Source: Isoetes taiwanensis (Eukaryota; Streptophyta; Lycopodiopsida; Isoetales; Isoetaceae). From it: a DNA stretch of 64,000 nt. The translations under genes were made by a program, and so were the position numbers. The stretch lies in the NCBI GenBank assembly GCA_021234155.1, contig JAJEKV010000106.1, forward strand, positions 879,002-943,001, given 5' to 3'. The notes under the pieces were generated by a model. It saw only the letters and a program-made list of their open reading frames with translations. It made no database searches and was not told the origin of the DNA. Shown in pieces: positions 1 to 9,275 of the stretch (its first letter is position 1; each line of letters opens with the position of its first letter).

Positions 1-645
1 TTACAATTAAGTTTATCAAAATTTAGAATTAACGTCCGAGGTACTCTTCATTCCTTGCAACACATTCCAACAAAATTTGTGTTGCAAGTCTTCGTAGCCT
101 GACCTCCTTGCCCTCTGGAGCACACTACTGGCCTGCAGGTCGACACTACGTTAGTACCATTTAGTTATTAAATAAAATTTTGGTTATATGGTGACCACCC
201 CACCTATCTACATGGATGCATGGCTAATCTCCCGGCGTAGGAAGAGGGTGAATCTTCCATTATGGCCGCGGAGACAGCGCCTATATGCCTATATGCCGCT
301 CATGCCTACACCTCTAGTTGCCCAGCGTGGAGGATATCCTTCTCGCGTGGGGGGCGCGAAGGATAGATTCCTCCTATCAAAGCATATATGGGGCTAAAGG
401 TGCTTTCCCTATCAATGCATTCCTTCATGACCTCCTTTCTCTCGGGTCGCCTACTTCAGGTGGGGCCAGTAGACTTTCTAATCTACCTTCCACTCTCCCA
501 AGCGGAAACGCGGTCATGCCTACATTGACATTACACCACGCCCTAGAGATCACCGTAGTGGTCCCATCATCGGTAACAACGCATGCGACCCATACTAAGC
601 ATAGGTTGCATCGTGGATTTAATCTTACTACACACAAGAATTAAC
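1..645. other. Non-coding 3' region of element 1 or flank
   Basis: This stretch lies downstream of the integrase/chromodomain stop codon of element 1. It shows no similarity that I can see to the LTR at 9827-11494 and no convincing ORF. The overlapping short frames on both strands have no recognisable domain. It probably is the 3' untranslated region of element 1, or a later insertion separating it from its 3' LTR. Confidence 0.5.
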
Positions 646-1383
646 CTACACAAATCGACATGCCTCGAGCCGATTTCTTGAGATGACCTTGCCGTCCCAT
701 TGCTCCATAAACGTGGATCTTTGCTTTACTAAATCTTTCTTAAGTACCCACGTCGCGTCTTCCACTGGTAAGTGTTTCCACTTGACCAAATACTGGAGGA
801 ATTCTGATCTCCTCGTTTTCTTGAAAGCTTTATCAAGAATCAATTCTGGAACTATCTCCAGCTGCTCCTCCGTCATTTCCAACAACGTTGGCGAATCCAA
901 GACTTCATCTGGATTTGGAGTATGCTTCTTCAACAAACTCACGTGGAAGACCTTATGAATCTTTAGGTGTGCTGGCAAATCTAGCTTGTAGGATTGATTA
1001 CCTACTCTCTTGACTATTCTGAAAGGTCCAGCCCACCTTGGAGCAAGCTTCTTGCAATTGCCGATCCTGAGCTTCGCCTGCTTCACCTTGATCTTGAGCC
1101 AAACATCATCTCCAACTTTGAACTCTCTTACTGTTCGATGCTTGTCGGCGATGCTCTTCTGACGACTTCTTGCTGCTAGCAGATACCCTCGAACCTCTTC
1201 CACAAGCTGCTGCATATCCGCCAACATCTGCTGCGAAACTTCCACTTTTGACACGGGGTTGTGCCAAGTGTCTGGAGTTAGGCACTGATAGCCGTAATTG
1301 ATCATAAACGGCGACATTTGGGATGATTCCTGCTTGGTGCTATTGTATGCAAACTCCACCAAGTGAATAAATTCTTCCCACAT
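646..1383 (-). CDS. Integrase C-terminal part with chromodomain (element 1 pol)
   Basis: The 245-residue frame starts inside the integrase core (WEEFIHLVEFAYNSTKQESS, the usual region after the catalytic glutamate in Ty3 integrases). It continues through the GPFRIVKRVGNQSYKL module typical of gypsy integrase C-termini and ends in a chromodomain at about residues 178-225, with YLVKWKHLP followed by DATW. Chromodomains of chromoviruses steer integration to chromatin by binding modified histone H3 tails, so its presence beside an element-borne H3 is notable. Normally this is the 3' end of one long pol frame. Here it is separated from the integrase core by a frameshift near 1390-1420. The call is certain for family, and the frame is a pol fragment rather than a separate gene. 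Confidence 0.9.
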   Translation of the reverse strand: MWEEFIHLVEFAYNSTKQESSQMSPFMINYGYQCLTPDTWHNPVSKVEVSQQMLADMQQLVEEVRGYLLAARSRQKSIADKHRTVREFKVGDDVWLKIKVKQAKLRIGNCKKLAPRWAGPFRIVKRVGNQSYKLDLPAHLKIHKVFHVSLLKKHTPNPDEVLDSPTLLEMTEEQLEIVPELILDKAFKKTRRSEFLQYLVKWKHLPVEDATWVLKKDLVKQRSTFMEQWDGKVISRNRLEACRFV

Positions 1384-1422
1384 ACTTTGCTTATTCCAGA
1401 CATAGTTTAAGTAGCATGTCCT

Positions 1423-1650
1423 CTAAAAATCCTGTTGGTCCGCTCCGTCCATGCCATCCGTTTGAGGATGATATGCCGTGCTCATGGATAGCCGTGGGAT
1501 TGTCGCAAAAGAGGTCTTGCCAAAAGGCTCATGAACTTCTGATCCCCTCGTGGAGATGATCTCCCTTGGCATGCCATGAAGCCCAAGATCTCTTTGGTGA
1601 AGAGCTTTCTTTGTATCCATAGTCAGATCACGTGGTCCCGCAAGGCACAA
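1423..1650 (-). pseudogene. Integrase catalytic core fragment (element 1 pol)
   Basis: The frame encodes a degraded rve core. The signature MPREIISTRGSEVHEPFGKT corresponds to the family's MPxxIVSDRDxxFxSxFW, and STAYHPQTDGMDGADQQ to TAYHPQTDGQTERxNQ. The catalytic aspartate of the DRD signature reads as T-R-G here, so this copy is not catalytically competent as assembled. The integrase is further split into the flanking frames by frameshifts. Confidence 0.8.
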
Positions 1651-1785
1651 AATGTGCCATCTTAGACAACTTGTCGACCACTACCATCAAGGCATCCTTC
1701 CCTCTCTTTGCTCGCCCCCTTGGGAGTCCCGTGATGAAGTCCATGCCGATTACCTCCCACTTAGCGTTTGGCACCGCTAATGGCT

Positions 1786-2430
1786 CTAATGCCCCTCGAA
1801 TTGAAGCTGCTCACTCGCCGTTCTGGCCGGCATAGCCGACATTCCTTGATGTAGCGAAGCTATTTGCTTCTTCATTCCTGGCCAATAATAGGCTGCTGCG
1901 ACCTTGAAATATGTTTTCATGAATCCCGCATGGCCCCCGACTATTGGGCTGTTGTGCGTGTCATGGAGGATCAACTTCCTTACACCTGATGATTCGGGTA
2001 CGCACAACTTGTTCTTATGGTATAACAGGTTGCCTTCCTTCTTATAATGCTTGAAGGCCTCCCGCTCTTTATCTGTTCTAGCCTCCTTAGAAAGGCTTGC
2101 CCATACTTCCCTGAAATCCACATCCGTTGGCAAGGACTCTTCAATCCTCTTACCAAAATCGCTGGATATCGTCGAAATTGCGTTGCAATGCACTCTAGTT
2201 GTCAGGGGATGCCTTGAAAGCGCATCCGCTACCACATTGAGCTTCCCTGGCTTGTAGACTATATCAAAGTCGTACTCTTCAAGGAACTCCATCCACCTTC
2301 TCTGCCTCAGGTTGAGGTGTGGTTCGCGTGGAATACATATTGGAGGCTCGGTGGTGCGTATCCAACCGGAACTTCCTTCCCAAAAAGGTAGTGCCTCCAT
2401 ATTCTTAATGCCCCGACAAACCGCAAGCAA
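1786..2430 (-). pseudogene. RNase H C-terminus and integrase zinc-binding domain (element 1 pol)
   Basis: The frame includes LRQRRWMEFLEEYDFDIVYK followed by PGKLNVVADALSR, the conserved end of Ty3 RNase H. It then has the integrase HHCC region (LILHDTHNSPIVGGHAGFMK, then YYWPGMKKQIA). The second cysteine pair is blurred by a frame change near the end, where MSAMPARTAS replaces the usual C-x2-C. It overlaps the next upstream pol frame, which marks a frameshift around 2310-2430. Confidence 0.85.
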
Positions 2431-2813
2431 TTCCTGATGCGTCGTGGGGTGGCGCGTCTGGCGTCGTTCATCTTCACGGAATCATACGCTACCACACGCT
2501 CTTCTTGCATAAGCCTTTGCACTGTAGCTATCTTACTCGTGTCTGTTGCTACAAGCTTATCTTTCTCCGGGTCCGGCAGGGTTAAGACTGGGGCTGTTGT
2601 TAAAGCTTCCTTCAACAATTCAAACCCTGCTTGGGCTTTCTTGTGCCAATGCTCTGCCCAATCTTTCACTTTCTCCGCCCGCGTCAAGTCTGTTAGCGGG
2701 GCTGCTATCTTGGCAAAGTTCTTTACGAACTTCCTGTAGTACCCTGCTAGGCCGAGGAAACTTCTGACTTCATGCACATTCTTCTTCGCGCCCATTTGAA
2801 TCATCTGCTTCAA
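2307..2813 (-). pseudogene. RT connection and RNase H N-terminal part (element 1 pol)
   Basis: The sequence VRSFLGLAGYYRKFVKNFAK followed by IAAPLTDLT is the highly conserved thumb/connection region of Ty3/gypsy RT. RNase H starts at LPDPEKDKLVATDTSKIA, which keeps the first catalytic aspartate. Downstream the usual acidic QELL motif is lost through a frameshift (RATPRRIRNCLRFVGALRIW). It is part of the pol polyprotein, not a separate gene. Confidence 0.85.
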
Positions 2814-4596
2814 TCTTGGCGGGGGTCCGTTGAGATGCCTTCGCCGAGATCACATGACCAAGGTATTCCACCTTCTGCATTTGCGAGGTGGCGGCCGACA
2901 ACTTGGCGTACAACTGGTGCCTCTTCAACTTCTCTAGCACTCTTCTCAAGTGTTGTACGTGCTCCTCAAGGGATCTGCTATACACCAAAATGTCATCAAA
3001 GAAAACAATCACAAAGGTGTCCAGGAACTCCCTGAAGATATCGTTCATGAGCCTCATGAACGTTGCGGGGGCATTTGATAAGCCGAAAGGCATTACCGTG
3101 AACTCATAATGCCCATACCGCGTTCTGAAGGCGGTCTTATGAATATCTTCTTCCTTTATCCTGATCTGATGATAACCTGACCTTAAGTCGATTTTGGAGA
3201 AGATCTTTGCACCTTGAAGCTGATCCATCAAGTCGTCTGATCTTGGAAGCGCATATTTGTTCTTAATGGTGTGCTTGTTCAACTGCCTATAGTCTATGCA
3301 CATCCTTAGACTGCCATCCTTCTTCTTAACAAAGAGAATGGGCGCTCCAAATGGCGAAACACTAGGTCTAATAAAACCTAGGTCAAGCAGCTCCTGCAAC
3401 TGCTTCTTTAGCTCCGACAATTCCTGCGTTGTCATTCTATATGGAGCCTTGCTCGTTGGCTTTGTTCCTGGCTCGAGTGCAATCTCGCACTCAACTCCCC
3501 TGTATGGAGGGAGCTGCTTGATCTCATCTGGAAAGAGATCATGGAATTCCGTGATCAGCTTAGCTACTTGCTTCGGCAACTTGCTGAGCACCTTGTCTTC
3601 TTTGCTTCCTTCCGATTCAGGCTCGCTAATCTCAAGCTTGAAGATGTATGCCACTTGCTCACTCTTGATGCACTTGAACAGCCGTTTAGAAGACATACAC
3701 TGCATGATGGGGACAACTTCCTTACCTGTTATCTCAATGATCTTGCCGTCGGGCGTTGGGAAGGTCACCTTCCGCTTTCCACAGTCGATAATGGCCCCTG
3801 CTGGCCCGAGGTACTCCATTCCTATGATCAAGTCATACTTGCCAATGCCCATTACTTCTGCCCCCATCTGGATATTAATCCCTGGCAAGTCGATGTCGAA
3901 GTTAATTCTCTTGCCCGCCGTCTGCCTTACTGCACCACTTGCTAAGACAACGGGTCTTGGCTTTGACTTTAGCGGCTTCAACTTCAACATTTGAACCATT
4001 CTGGGGGATGCAAAGTTATGGCTGCTTCCTGAGTCTATCAAGACTATGAAGGACTTGGCCTTGGCCTTCCCTACTGTGGAAATTACCTTATCTTGACTCT
4101 CTCTCGCTTGCTCTGTATCTATTATGGCAAAGATATGACACTCACCACAATGTAGTCGCGGGCCTCTTCGCCCGTCGTCGTCGGACGAGCCCCAATCTCC
4201 CAACTCCGCTAGAGCCGCACTCATGGCGTAGGGGCGGGTTTGTCGTCCTATGGCTTTGGCTGGAAGCACACGAAGCCGCAGTTGCTTTTCTATGCACTCC
4301 TGCCTCTTTTCCTTGGGCATTGCACGCAAAAGGATCGCCTTTGCTTTGGAGTAGTTTGACCCCTCCCCGCTTGTCCTTGAAGGACACCCGCTTCTTCTCC
4401 TGCTTTGTTTCCCCCGGTTCCCACCATATGGGGCTCTAAATTTGGACTGGGTTGGCTGCCACAGGGCTATAGCTTCTGTCGCCTTGCCTTTATCACGGAA
4501 GTGCTGGCTTACGCCCGCTATTCTGAGGTCCCGACCCCGCAAGCTTATAGCCTTGGATTCCGCTTCTGATCTTGTCCTAGGGTTTATTGCCCTCAC
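2770..4596 (-). CDS. Gag C-terminus, protease and reverse transcriptase (element 1 pol)
   Basis: This is the longest open frame of element 1, 608 residues. It begins with the end of gag and a ruined zinc knuckle (residues about 80-100, where cysteines have been replaced). The aspartic protease at about residues 175-270 has the active-site motif [14 protein letters not shown] follows: [20 protein letters not shown], then [55 protein letters not shown], and the catalytic box [10 protein letters not shown] (usual family form FxDD). It ends by frameshift just after EYLGHVIS. These motifs identify a Ty3/gypsy pol of the chromovirus group. Protease and RT look complete enough to have been functional until recently. 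Confidence 0.93.
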   Translation of the reverse strand: MRAINPRTRSEAESKAISLRGRDLRIAGVSQHFRDKGKATEAIALWQPTQSKFRAPYGGNRGKQSRRRSGCPSRTSGEGSNYSKAKAILLRAMPKEKRQECIEKQLRLRVLPAKAIGRQTRPYAMSAALAELGDWGSSDDDGRRGPRLHCGECHIFAIIDTEQARESQDKVISTVGKAKAKSFIVLIDSGSSHNFASPRMVQMLKLKPLKSKPRPVVLASGAVRQTAGKRINFDIDLPGINIQMGAEVMGIGKYDLIIGMEYLGPAGAIIDCGKRKVTFPTPDGKIIEITGKEVVPIMQCMSSKRLFKCIKSEQVAYIFKLEISEPESEGSKEDKVLSKLPKQVAKLITEFHDLFPDEIKQLPPYRGVECEIALEPGTKPTSKAPYRMTTQELSELKKQLQELLDLGFIRPSVSPFGAPILFVKKKDGSLRMCIDYRQLNKHTIKNKYALPRSDDLMDQLQGAKIFSKIDLRSGYHQIRIKEEDIHKTAFRTRYGHYEFTVMPFGLSNAPATFMRLMNDIFREFLDTFVIVFFDDILVYSRSLEEHVQHLRRVLEKLKRHQLYAKLSAATSQMQKVEYLGHVISAKASQRTPAKIEADDSNGREEECA

Positions 4597-4599
4597 AAG

Positions 4600-5476
4600 C
4601 TTTGGATCTCCTCATTCAGCCCCTCAATATAGCTTTCTCTGCATGCTTCTCTCCCAACCGGCACATCTGACCTTAGCCTCATGAATTCCTCTCGTATATT
4701 TCTGGGTGATTTGTTGCCTTCTTTTACAACACGTAAAAGCTTCTTTGCATCATCTTTGGACTTATGTTCCCTTTGGGGCGTAATGGCGCTTTGAAGGCTT
4801 TTGCAAACTTCTTGAACTTACAAGCATCCCCGCTCAAGCCGTGTGCCTTTGCATAACCCTTCCACCAAATCCGTCGCGGCTCCTTTCAAGTTGGGCCGTT
4901 GCAACTTCGCCTTTGTCTTTATCTTTCATGCTATAAAGCGTTTAAAGTACTTTCGCTCATTTAGTCCCAGCCATGCCTCTGCTTCCAATCGACTGTTCTC
5001 CCCGAGAACTGTTCCGTTCGGACCTTCCATACATTGCCCAGTCGCGGAATCTACCTTCTTACGGTAGTCGAGGCCACGGTGTCTCTTTATGTCGTCCATC
5101 ACGGGGTGTTCCTCTGCCTTCCATCATTGGATTCACGAGCTGTTCTTCCTCTTCCTGAGTCTGAACTTGAGTCGGAAGATTCCGGGCTGGAGGATCTCCT
5201 TCTCTTGCTCCTCTTCTTGTCTTTTCCCGCCCTCCGAGCTGATGCTTGCGGCAACTGAGCGTTGCCCACCGAACCCACTCCTGCTTGCGCGGACAGTAAT
5301 GCCTTTATTTGCTCCAGGTCCGTCCTCATCTGGGCTATCTCCTCCTCTGGGGTCATGGGTTCCATATCTTCAAATAGGTTCCTTGCCGGGGGTGGTCTGG
5401 GTGGGGTTTGCTCTTCTATAAGATCTCGCAGTTGCCGTTCCCCTGCGTTTAGGCCTCTAGCTGCATGCACAAGCAA
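4600..5476 (-). pseudogene. Gag of element 1, frameshifted
   Basis: The N-terminal open part (5476-5099) encodes 125 residues with an acidic segment (MEPMTPEEEIAQMRTDLEQI), likely coiled coil, then a basic and serine-rich stretch (KDKKRSKRRRSSSPESSDSS). Downstream to 4600 the capsid region is only visible in alternating frames. One frame has EQFSGRTVDWKQRHGWD, a remnant of the usual FSG/W start of plant Ty3 capsid, and another has [12 protein letters not shown]. At least three frame changes occur. The position directly upstream of protease and the composition support a Gag assignment. Confidence 0.7.
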
Positions 5477-5614
5477 TTCATGGTTATATGATTAGTTCCT
5501 TTGTTCCCTTGCATTGATTATGCTTGTTGGTATAATTGTGGGGCAAAATACATCAACAAAACATATATCATATAATATTTTAGATACAAAAAGTCTCCGG
5601 GATCAAGAGTCTGA
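5477..5614. other. Spacer between gag and the H4-like ORF
   Basis: An AT-rich 138-base spacer separates the stop codon of the H4-like frame (minus strand) from the gag start. I see no motif in it. Confidence 0.4.
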
Positions 5615-6389
5615 TTAGTCTTGAAATCGCCGGTAAGACGGGTTGTCCTCGAGAAACTTCTTTACTTGGGCTGTACCTATTGTACTTCCCAAGTTCCTGA
5701 GTATATCCCTTGCTGTTCCCCCTCGGATGGCGGATGCTAGCTCTTCCACCCGTCTATGGGAGGTATGAGCTGCTGTTACTGCCAACCTACCTTGTCGAAG
5801 GTGGGGTACTGCAAAGTCGAAGATGCCCAAGGCTGTTTTCCGCTTCACTAAAATGACATGGTCCACCTTTTCTCGATGGGCGCGTGCATGCCAAATCCTG
5901 AAAAGTGCTACCGGCATCTGCCGCGACTTCCTCTCCGCGTGGGCTGAAGCGCTTGTGAAATATTATTACTCTACCGTCTGTTAGGAGCGGAAGGTAATAT
6001 TTGAGTGCTGCTCCCGGTACTCCTCCACGTGCCCCTGAGGTGCCCCTGTGCCTTGATGCATACTGGTCTACGGGTACTTGAACTAATTCCTTGTAATCGT
6101 GGAAGAGCGTTCGTACACTTGTCAGGTTTGTGGCTCTCCCTTGGAATTTTGCTATCTGTTCTTGTGAGGAAGAAGACTCCCCTTGAAGTACTCTTGTTGT
6201 CTTCCCCCTTATTCCCATCTGCTCCTGAAGTGCTATAAACTCCTCCTCCGTAGGAAGTTCCTCTGACATCATACCTCTGATAGTGCCGTAAGCTTCAATG
6301 TCCGATGGTGTGTCCCGTAAGTAGTCGCCTCTCGTATTTGTACCGAAAATCTTCCGTTTCTTGGTCGATGAAGTCTTCTAGATCCGGCT
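5615..6389 (-). pseudogene. Histone H4-like ORF, frameshifted (element 1)
   Basis: Two overlapping minus frames (6389/6272-5787 and about 5953-5615) appear to be one gene broken by one frameshift around 5910-5950. The open frame begins with a basic TKKRKIF stretch before the first ATG at 6272. The C-terminal frame contains VKRKTALGIFDFAVPHLRQGRL, split here as KRKT and FDFAVPHLRQGR. These align with the H4 region ARRKTVTAMDVVYALKRQGR: RKT, the aspartate and RQGR coincide with a one-residue insertion. The preceding FRIWHARAHREKVDHV aligns without gaps to H4 helix 2. About 50 further residues follow, which H4 lacks. The similarity is short and hand-made, so H4 is a hypothesis. The alternative is an unrelated accessory protein. 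Its position between an H2B/H2A-like ORF and gag, behind a clear H3, supports the idea. Confidence 0.45.
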
Positions 6390-6412
6390 GTTGCCGTGGG
6401 AGGTGAAGGAGT

Positions 6413-7246
6413 TCATCGGCCGCCGGTAGCCTCTGTCCCCTGCATTGGGGAGGTTTTGATGTCATTTAGCGGCAAGTATTCTGTCCTTCGACTATGACTG
6501 GTGCTAGACTTGTTATTCCCGCCCCCCAATTGGTTGTGCAATCCTCGGGGGTGGTCTGTCCCGACCAGGCGGGTGATGTCTTGTTCCGCTTCCCGGCGTT
6601 CCTCCTCTGGGTCCACCTCTATGTCATCCTCGCTTTCCTGCTCGGAGTCTTCACTCTCTTCGGATGCTTCTGCTATGGTCTCTTCGTATTCAAGCAGGAG
6701 GCGTTCGTCCGCTGCTGCGTCCAAGGGTGTGACTTCTAGCGGCTGAATTGATGGTTCACCTATTACGGTTTCTGCCCTATATACTAGATATAGCGCTAAG
6801 GCTGTGTTGTAGGAGAAGAAGACTTTGCCATTGCTTGTTAGGGTCATGTAGGTTGGTAAGCGGTTGGTTCTGTTCCTCAATGCCTTGGCAATATTGGGTA
6901 CATGACTGAGGGCTGTTTGCAATGCGGTCCTTGGTACAAAGTACCCTATGCATGGCGGTATCTTCTGTAAGCTAGGGACAACTTTCTCTTGGAATTCCTG
7001 CAGGACTTGCTGGCAGAAAGGATTGGAGTTCAGGGTTGCTGAAAGGTCAAATTCTTTTTGAAATACTTGGAATACTATATTGACATCTACTTCAGTGATG
7101 TGGGGGGAGGCGCTATACCAACTGATGAAGGCTTCTGTAGCCATGGCGAAGAGCGTGCTGCCGATGTTAAACGGAACTAGGAGCGCCTGACTAAGCTGAA
7201 AGATCGCCTCAATTGCAGGAGCAGTTCTGTGGTTGAGGTTTAGGGG
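6413..7246 (-). CDS. Histone-fold-like ORF, possible H2B-H2A doublet (element 1)
   Basis: The frame is open from a TAA at 7249-7247. The first ATG is at 7144, inside the first putative fold, so the true start may be non-ATG, upstream by splicing (a CCACAG acceptor-like site lies near 7225), or lost. The first part has ATEAFISWYSASPHIT then EVDVNIVF, which fits the H2B helix 2/loop 2/helix 3 pattern AAEASRLAHYNKRSTIT, followed by DLSATLNSN like the H2B C-terminal helix ELAKHAVSE. The second part has FFSYNTALALYLVYRAET, resembling H2A VLEYLAAEVLELAGNAARD, then SIQPLEV and ADERLL, resembling RIVPRHI and NDEELSKLL. The C-terminal third is acidic (EESEDSEQESEDD) like a histone-chaperone tail. The similarity is at fold-pattern level only. 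A non-histone accessory protein remains possible. Confidence 0.4.
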   Translation of the reverse strand, partial: PLNLNHRTAPAIEAIFQLSQALLVPFNIGSTLFAMATEAFISWYSASPHITEVDVNIVFQVFQKEFDLSATLNSNPFCQQVLQEFQEKVVPSLQKIPPCIGYFVPRTALQTALSHVPNIAKALRNRTNRLPTYMTLTSNGKVFFSYNTALALYLVYRAETVIGEPSIQPLEVTPLDAAADERLLLEYEETIAEASEESEDSEQESEDDIEVDPEEERREAEQDITRLVGTDHPRGLHNQLGGGNNKSSTSHSRRTEYLPLNDIKTSPMQGTEATGGR

Positions 7247-7446
7247 TTATGCGGGGATATATATAGGGAATTTATGCCCTAAAATTTTTAGGGTTTCTAA
7301 AACTCCTGACATTTGGGATGAGGCTAATGTTTCTTGGTTAATTTGAGGCTCGAAGTGGCTTGCCTATAGTCTTAGGGTTCTACTGCAACAAATTTTGGTC
7401 GATTTGGGTATGTCTAGCTCAAGTTATGAACTTGGGAAGTTCGGGC

Positions 7447-7514
7447 GGCTCTAAGAGTGCGCGGGAGGGGTGTTAGGTTGGGACCTAACTAGGCTCTGGC
7501 GCACTCTTGGAGTC
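7447..7514. repeat. 68-nt double hairpin, copy A (between H3 and H2B/H2A-like ORF)
   Basis: The outer arms GGCTCTAAGAGTGCGC and GCGCACTCTTGGAGTC pair almost fully. An inner stem GTTAGGT/ACCTAAC closes a TGGG loop, with unpaired or weakly paired segments between the two stems. Three more copies of exactly the same length occur at 9080, 9291 and 9506. This copy lies 144 bases beyond the H3 stop codon in the direction of transcription. Confidence 0.85.
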
Positions 7515-7657
7515 ATTGGTGAAATTACTCCAATTGTTCCAAAACTAATACTGTGCCTAATGAATGTACATTCTTAAACAACTATATATTTAATTATTCA
7601 AAATTTTATACATCAGATATAATCCTGTTAGTTACAAAAAAAGTAATTTCCCTTCTA

Positions 7658-8859
7658 TTAGTCCCTCCGCTTGATGTACTTAGCCAGTCTCATATCCTTT
7701 GGCTGAAGGGTGACTCTTTTTCCATGGAGAGTGCATGCTAATGAATCTTCGAAGTGCTGCACAACCTCCATCTCTGCTGCTTCTTGTAAAGCGAGTAACA
7801 TGTCGTTGGTTACTCGCTTGTTGGGGTCGAACTCCCATAAGATTTCTCGGACAAACCTCTGGAATGCTGCCCTCGGGATGAGGAATCCGTAGCTCCTTTG
7901 GAAGTGCTTGATTTCCCGCAAGGCTCTGGCAAAAGGGGAGTCTTGGGATCTCTTCATAGGCTTCTTGGGGGGTTCTGGTAGCTCTGGCGGGGGTTTGAGC
8001 TGGAATGCTTCCCGAGTTGGCCTCCCTCCTTCGACAGTTTTGACCCTGTTTGCTTCGTAGTAGGCTGCGTAGTCTTCGTGCATCTTCTTGTATACTTTGT
8101 AATCTGCTAACTCTTTCTTGTACCTCCTCTCTGGTCCTAAGGTGTACGAGTCTCGGGCGGTTTTGGTTGCTTTCTTGCCGGCTGCCTTCTCTGCATCTAG
8201 CTTCTTTGCTTCTTGCCATACCGAGAATGGTGGGGGCAACGGCGGGGGTAGGTTAATCTGTGTCTCAACTGTGTTTGGAGTTGGGATTGGCTCTTCCTCG
8301 CGGATTTCCTCTGTTTCAGGTTGAGGGTTAGGGTTCTGCTGTGAGGATTCTCCCGTTCCGAGAAGGGTTGCCTCCAAGAATGCTGCTATATCGACAGTCT
8401 CCTCCGACGAGGTTGGGGATTGTTCACCTTCGGTTGGCTCGTTTATAGATACGCCGACCGAGGTTCTTCTCTTCTTTTTCGGGGGTTCTTGAGTCATTAC
8501 CCTTTTTCCTTTGGGGTCGGGGTCCTCTCTGTTCTTGGTTCTTTGTTCCCGCCATTGGTCGTCTTCTGGTTCTGCAACATCCTCATCTGCTTCTGTTCTC
8601 GCTTTCTCCTCCTTCCTCTTGGCTCTTTCTTCTCTTCTTCTTGCCTTTTCCTCTTTCTTCTTGGCCTTTTCTTCTTTCCTCTTTGCCTTTTCTTCTTTCC
8701 TCCGCCTCTTCTCCAAATTCCTGTAATACCTAGGCCGCCTCTCCATGTCAGCCTTCAGTTTGTCGTCAGCATCTTTGAGCTTCTGTTCACCGCGAGCACT
8801 TGGTATTTGGGCCTATCTTCCTTCTTTGGCTTGCGGGCGGTTTGTTTGGTCCTAGCCAT
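7658..8859 (-). CDS. Histone H3 with long charged linker, carried by Ty3/gypsy element 1 (one frameshift in the tail)
   Basis: The ATG at 8859 opens with MARTKQTARKPKKEDRPK, whose first ten residues are identical to the canonical H3 N-terminus, including K4 and K9. A one-base shift near 8800 separates this tail from the main frame (362 residues from ATG 8746). The main frame has a charged predicted coiled coil (residues 1-50, repeats of KEEKAKR), a PKKKRR nuclear-localisation-like motif (89-94), an acidic and proline-rich linker, ATKTARDS (193-200, like H3 ATKAARKS around K27), and a complete H3 fold from residue 276. That fold starts LREIKHFQRS and contains FQRFVREI, ALQEAAE, FEDSLAC, HGKRVTLQPKD and RLAKYI. 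By hand I count about 39 identities in 85 aligned positions without a gap. Loop 1 is not lengthened as in many CENH3 proteins. There are no introns. The gene sits between primer-binding site and gag of element 1. Confidence 0.93.
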
Positions 8860-9079
8860 TGTACGACAGCGTCTGATTTGGAGCAGGGCGCCAAAAGATC
8901 GGCTAATGAGAAGGAGCTCGTGGAAGCACGGGAGAAACCTAAAAAATGAGCCTATGTCCCGTAATTTATAGGGTTGGATTTTTAGGGTTTGGTCGATTTA
9001 ATCTTCTGGTGGTTTTGCTGGCAAAAGTCTCCCTGTCTTGGGCGAAATTGGGGTCTTGTTTGGTGCTGCTTCTTCGAAT

Positions 9080-9147
9080 GGCTCTAAGAGTGCGCGGGAG
9101 GGGTGTTAGGTTGGGACCTAACTATGCTCTGGCGCACCCTTGGAGTC
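9080..9147. repeat. 68-nt double hairpin, copy B
   Basis: It has the same arms as copy A with one change in the right arm (GCGCACCCTTGGAGTC), and the same inner stem GTTAGGT/ACCTAAC. It is about 220 bases upstream of the H3 start codon on the minus strand. Confidence 0.85.
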
Positions 9148-9275
9148 GTCGGCCTTCTCTGCTCCAACACACCCAATTTACACAATTTACATGCTGTTAC
9201 TCCCTAATTTAAGCATTCTAAGCAGGATCCTATCATTACTTTGACCCTTTTATTAATTTACAATCAATTTTAAGG

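Noticed and set aside
130-147. CCTGCAGGTCGAC resembling a cloning-vector polylinker
   Set aside because: Only about 13 bases match and the flanks are not vector sequence, so coincidence is likelier than contamination.
1-645. 3' LTR of element 1
   Set aside because: No TGTGACGT start and no similarity to 9827-11494 could be found by eye.
3296-3994. 232-residue plus-strand ORF opposite RT
   Set aside because: It is the antisense shadow of the element 1 pol frame.
7447-7514. Hairpin copy A as a classical histone mRNA 3' stem-loop
   Set aside because: The sequence and size differ from the animal and algal 6-bp stem, and three of four copies lie upstream of the H3 start.
7658-7921. The H3 fold as a centromeric CENH3
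   Set aside because: The tail starts with canonical ARTKQTARK and loop 1 is not lengthened, both unlike typical plant CENH3. It is better called a divergent H3.
8420-8971. Plus-strand ORF of 183 hydrophobic residues
   Set aside because: It is the antisense of the lysine/glutamate-rich H3 linker, which gives runs of Phe and Leu.
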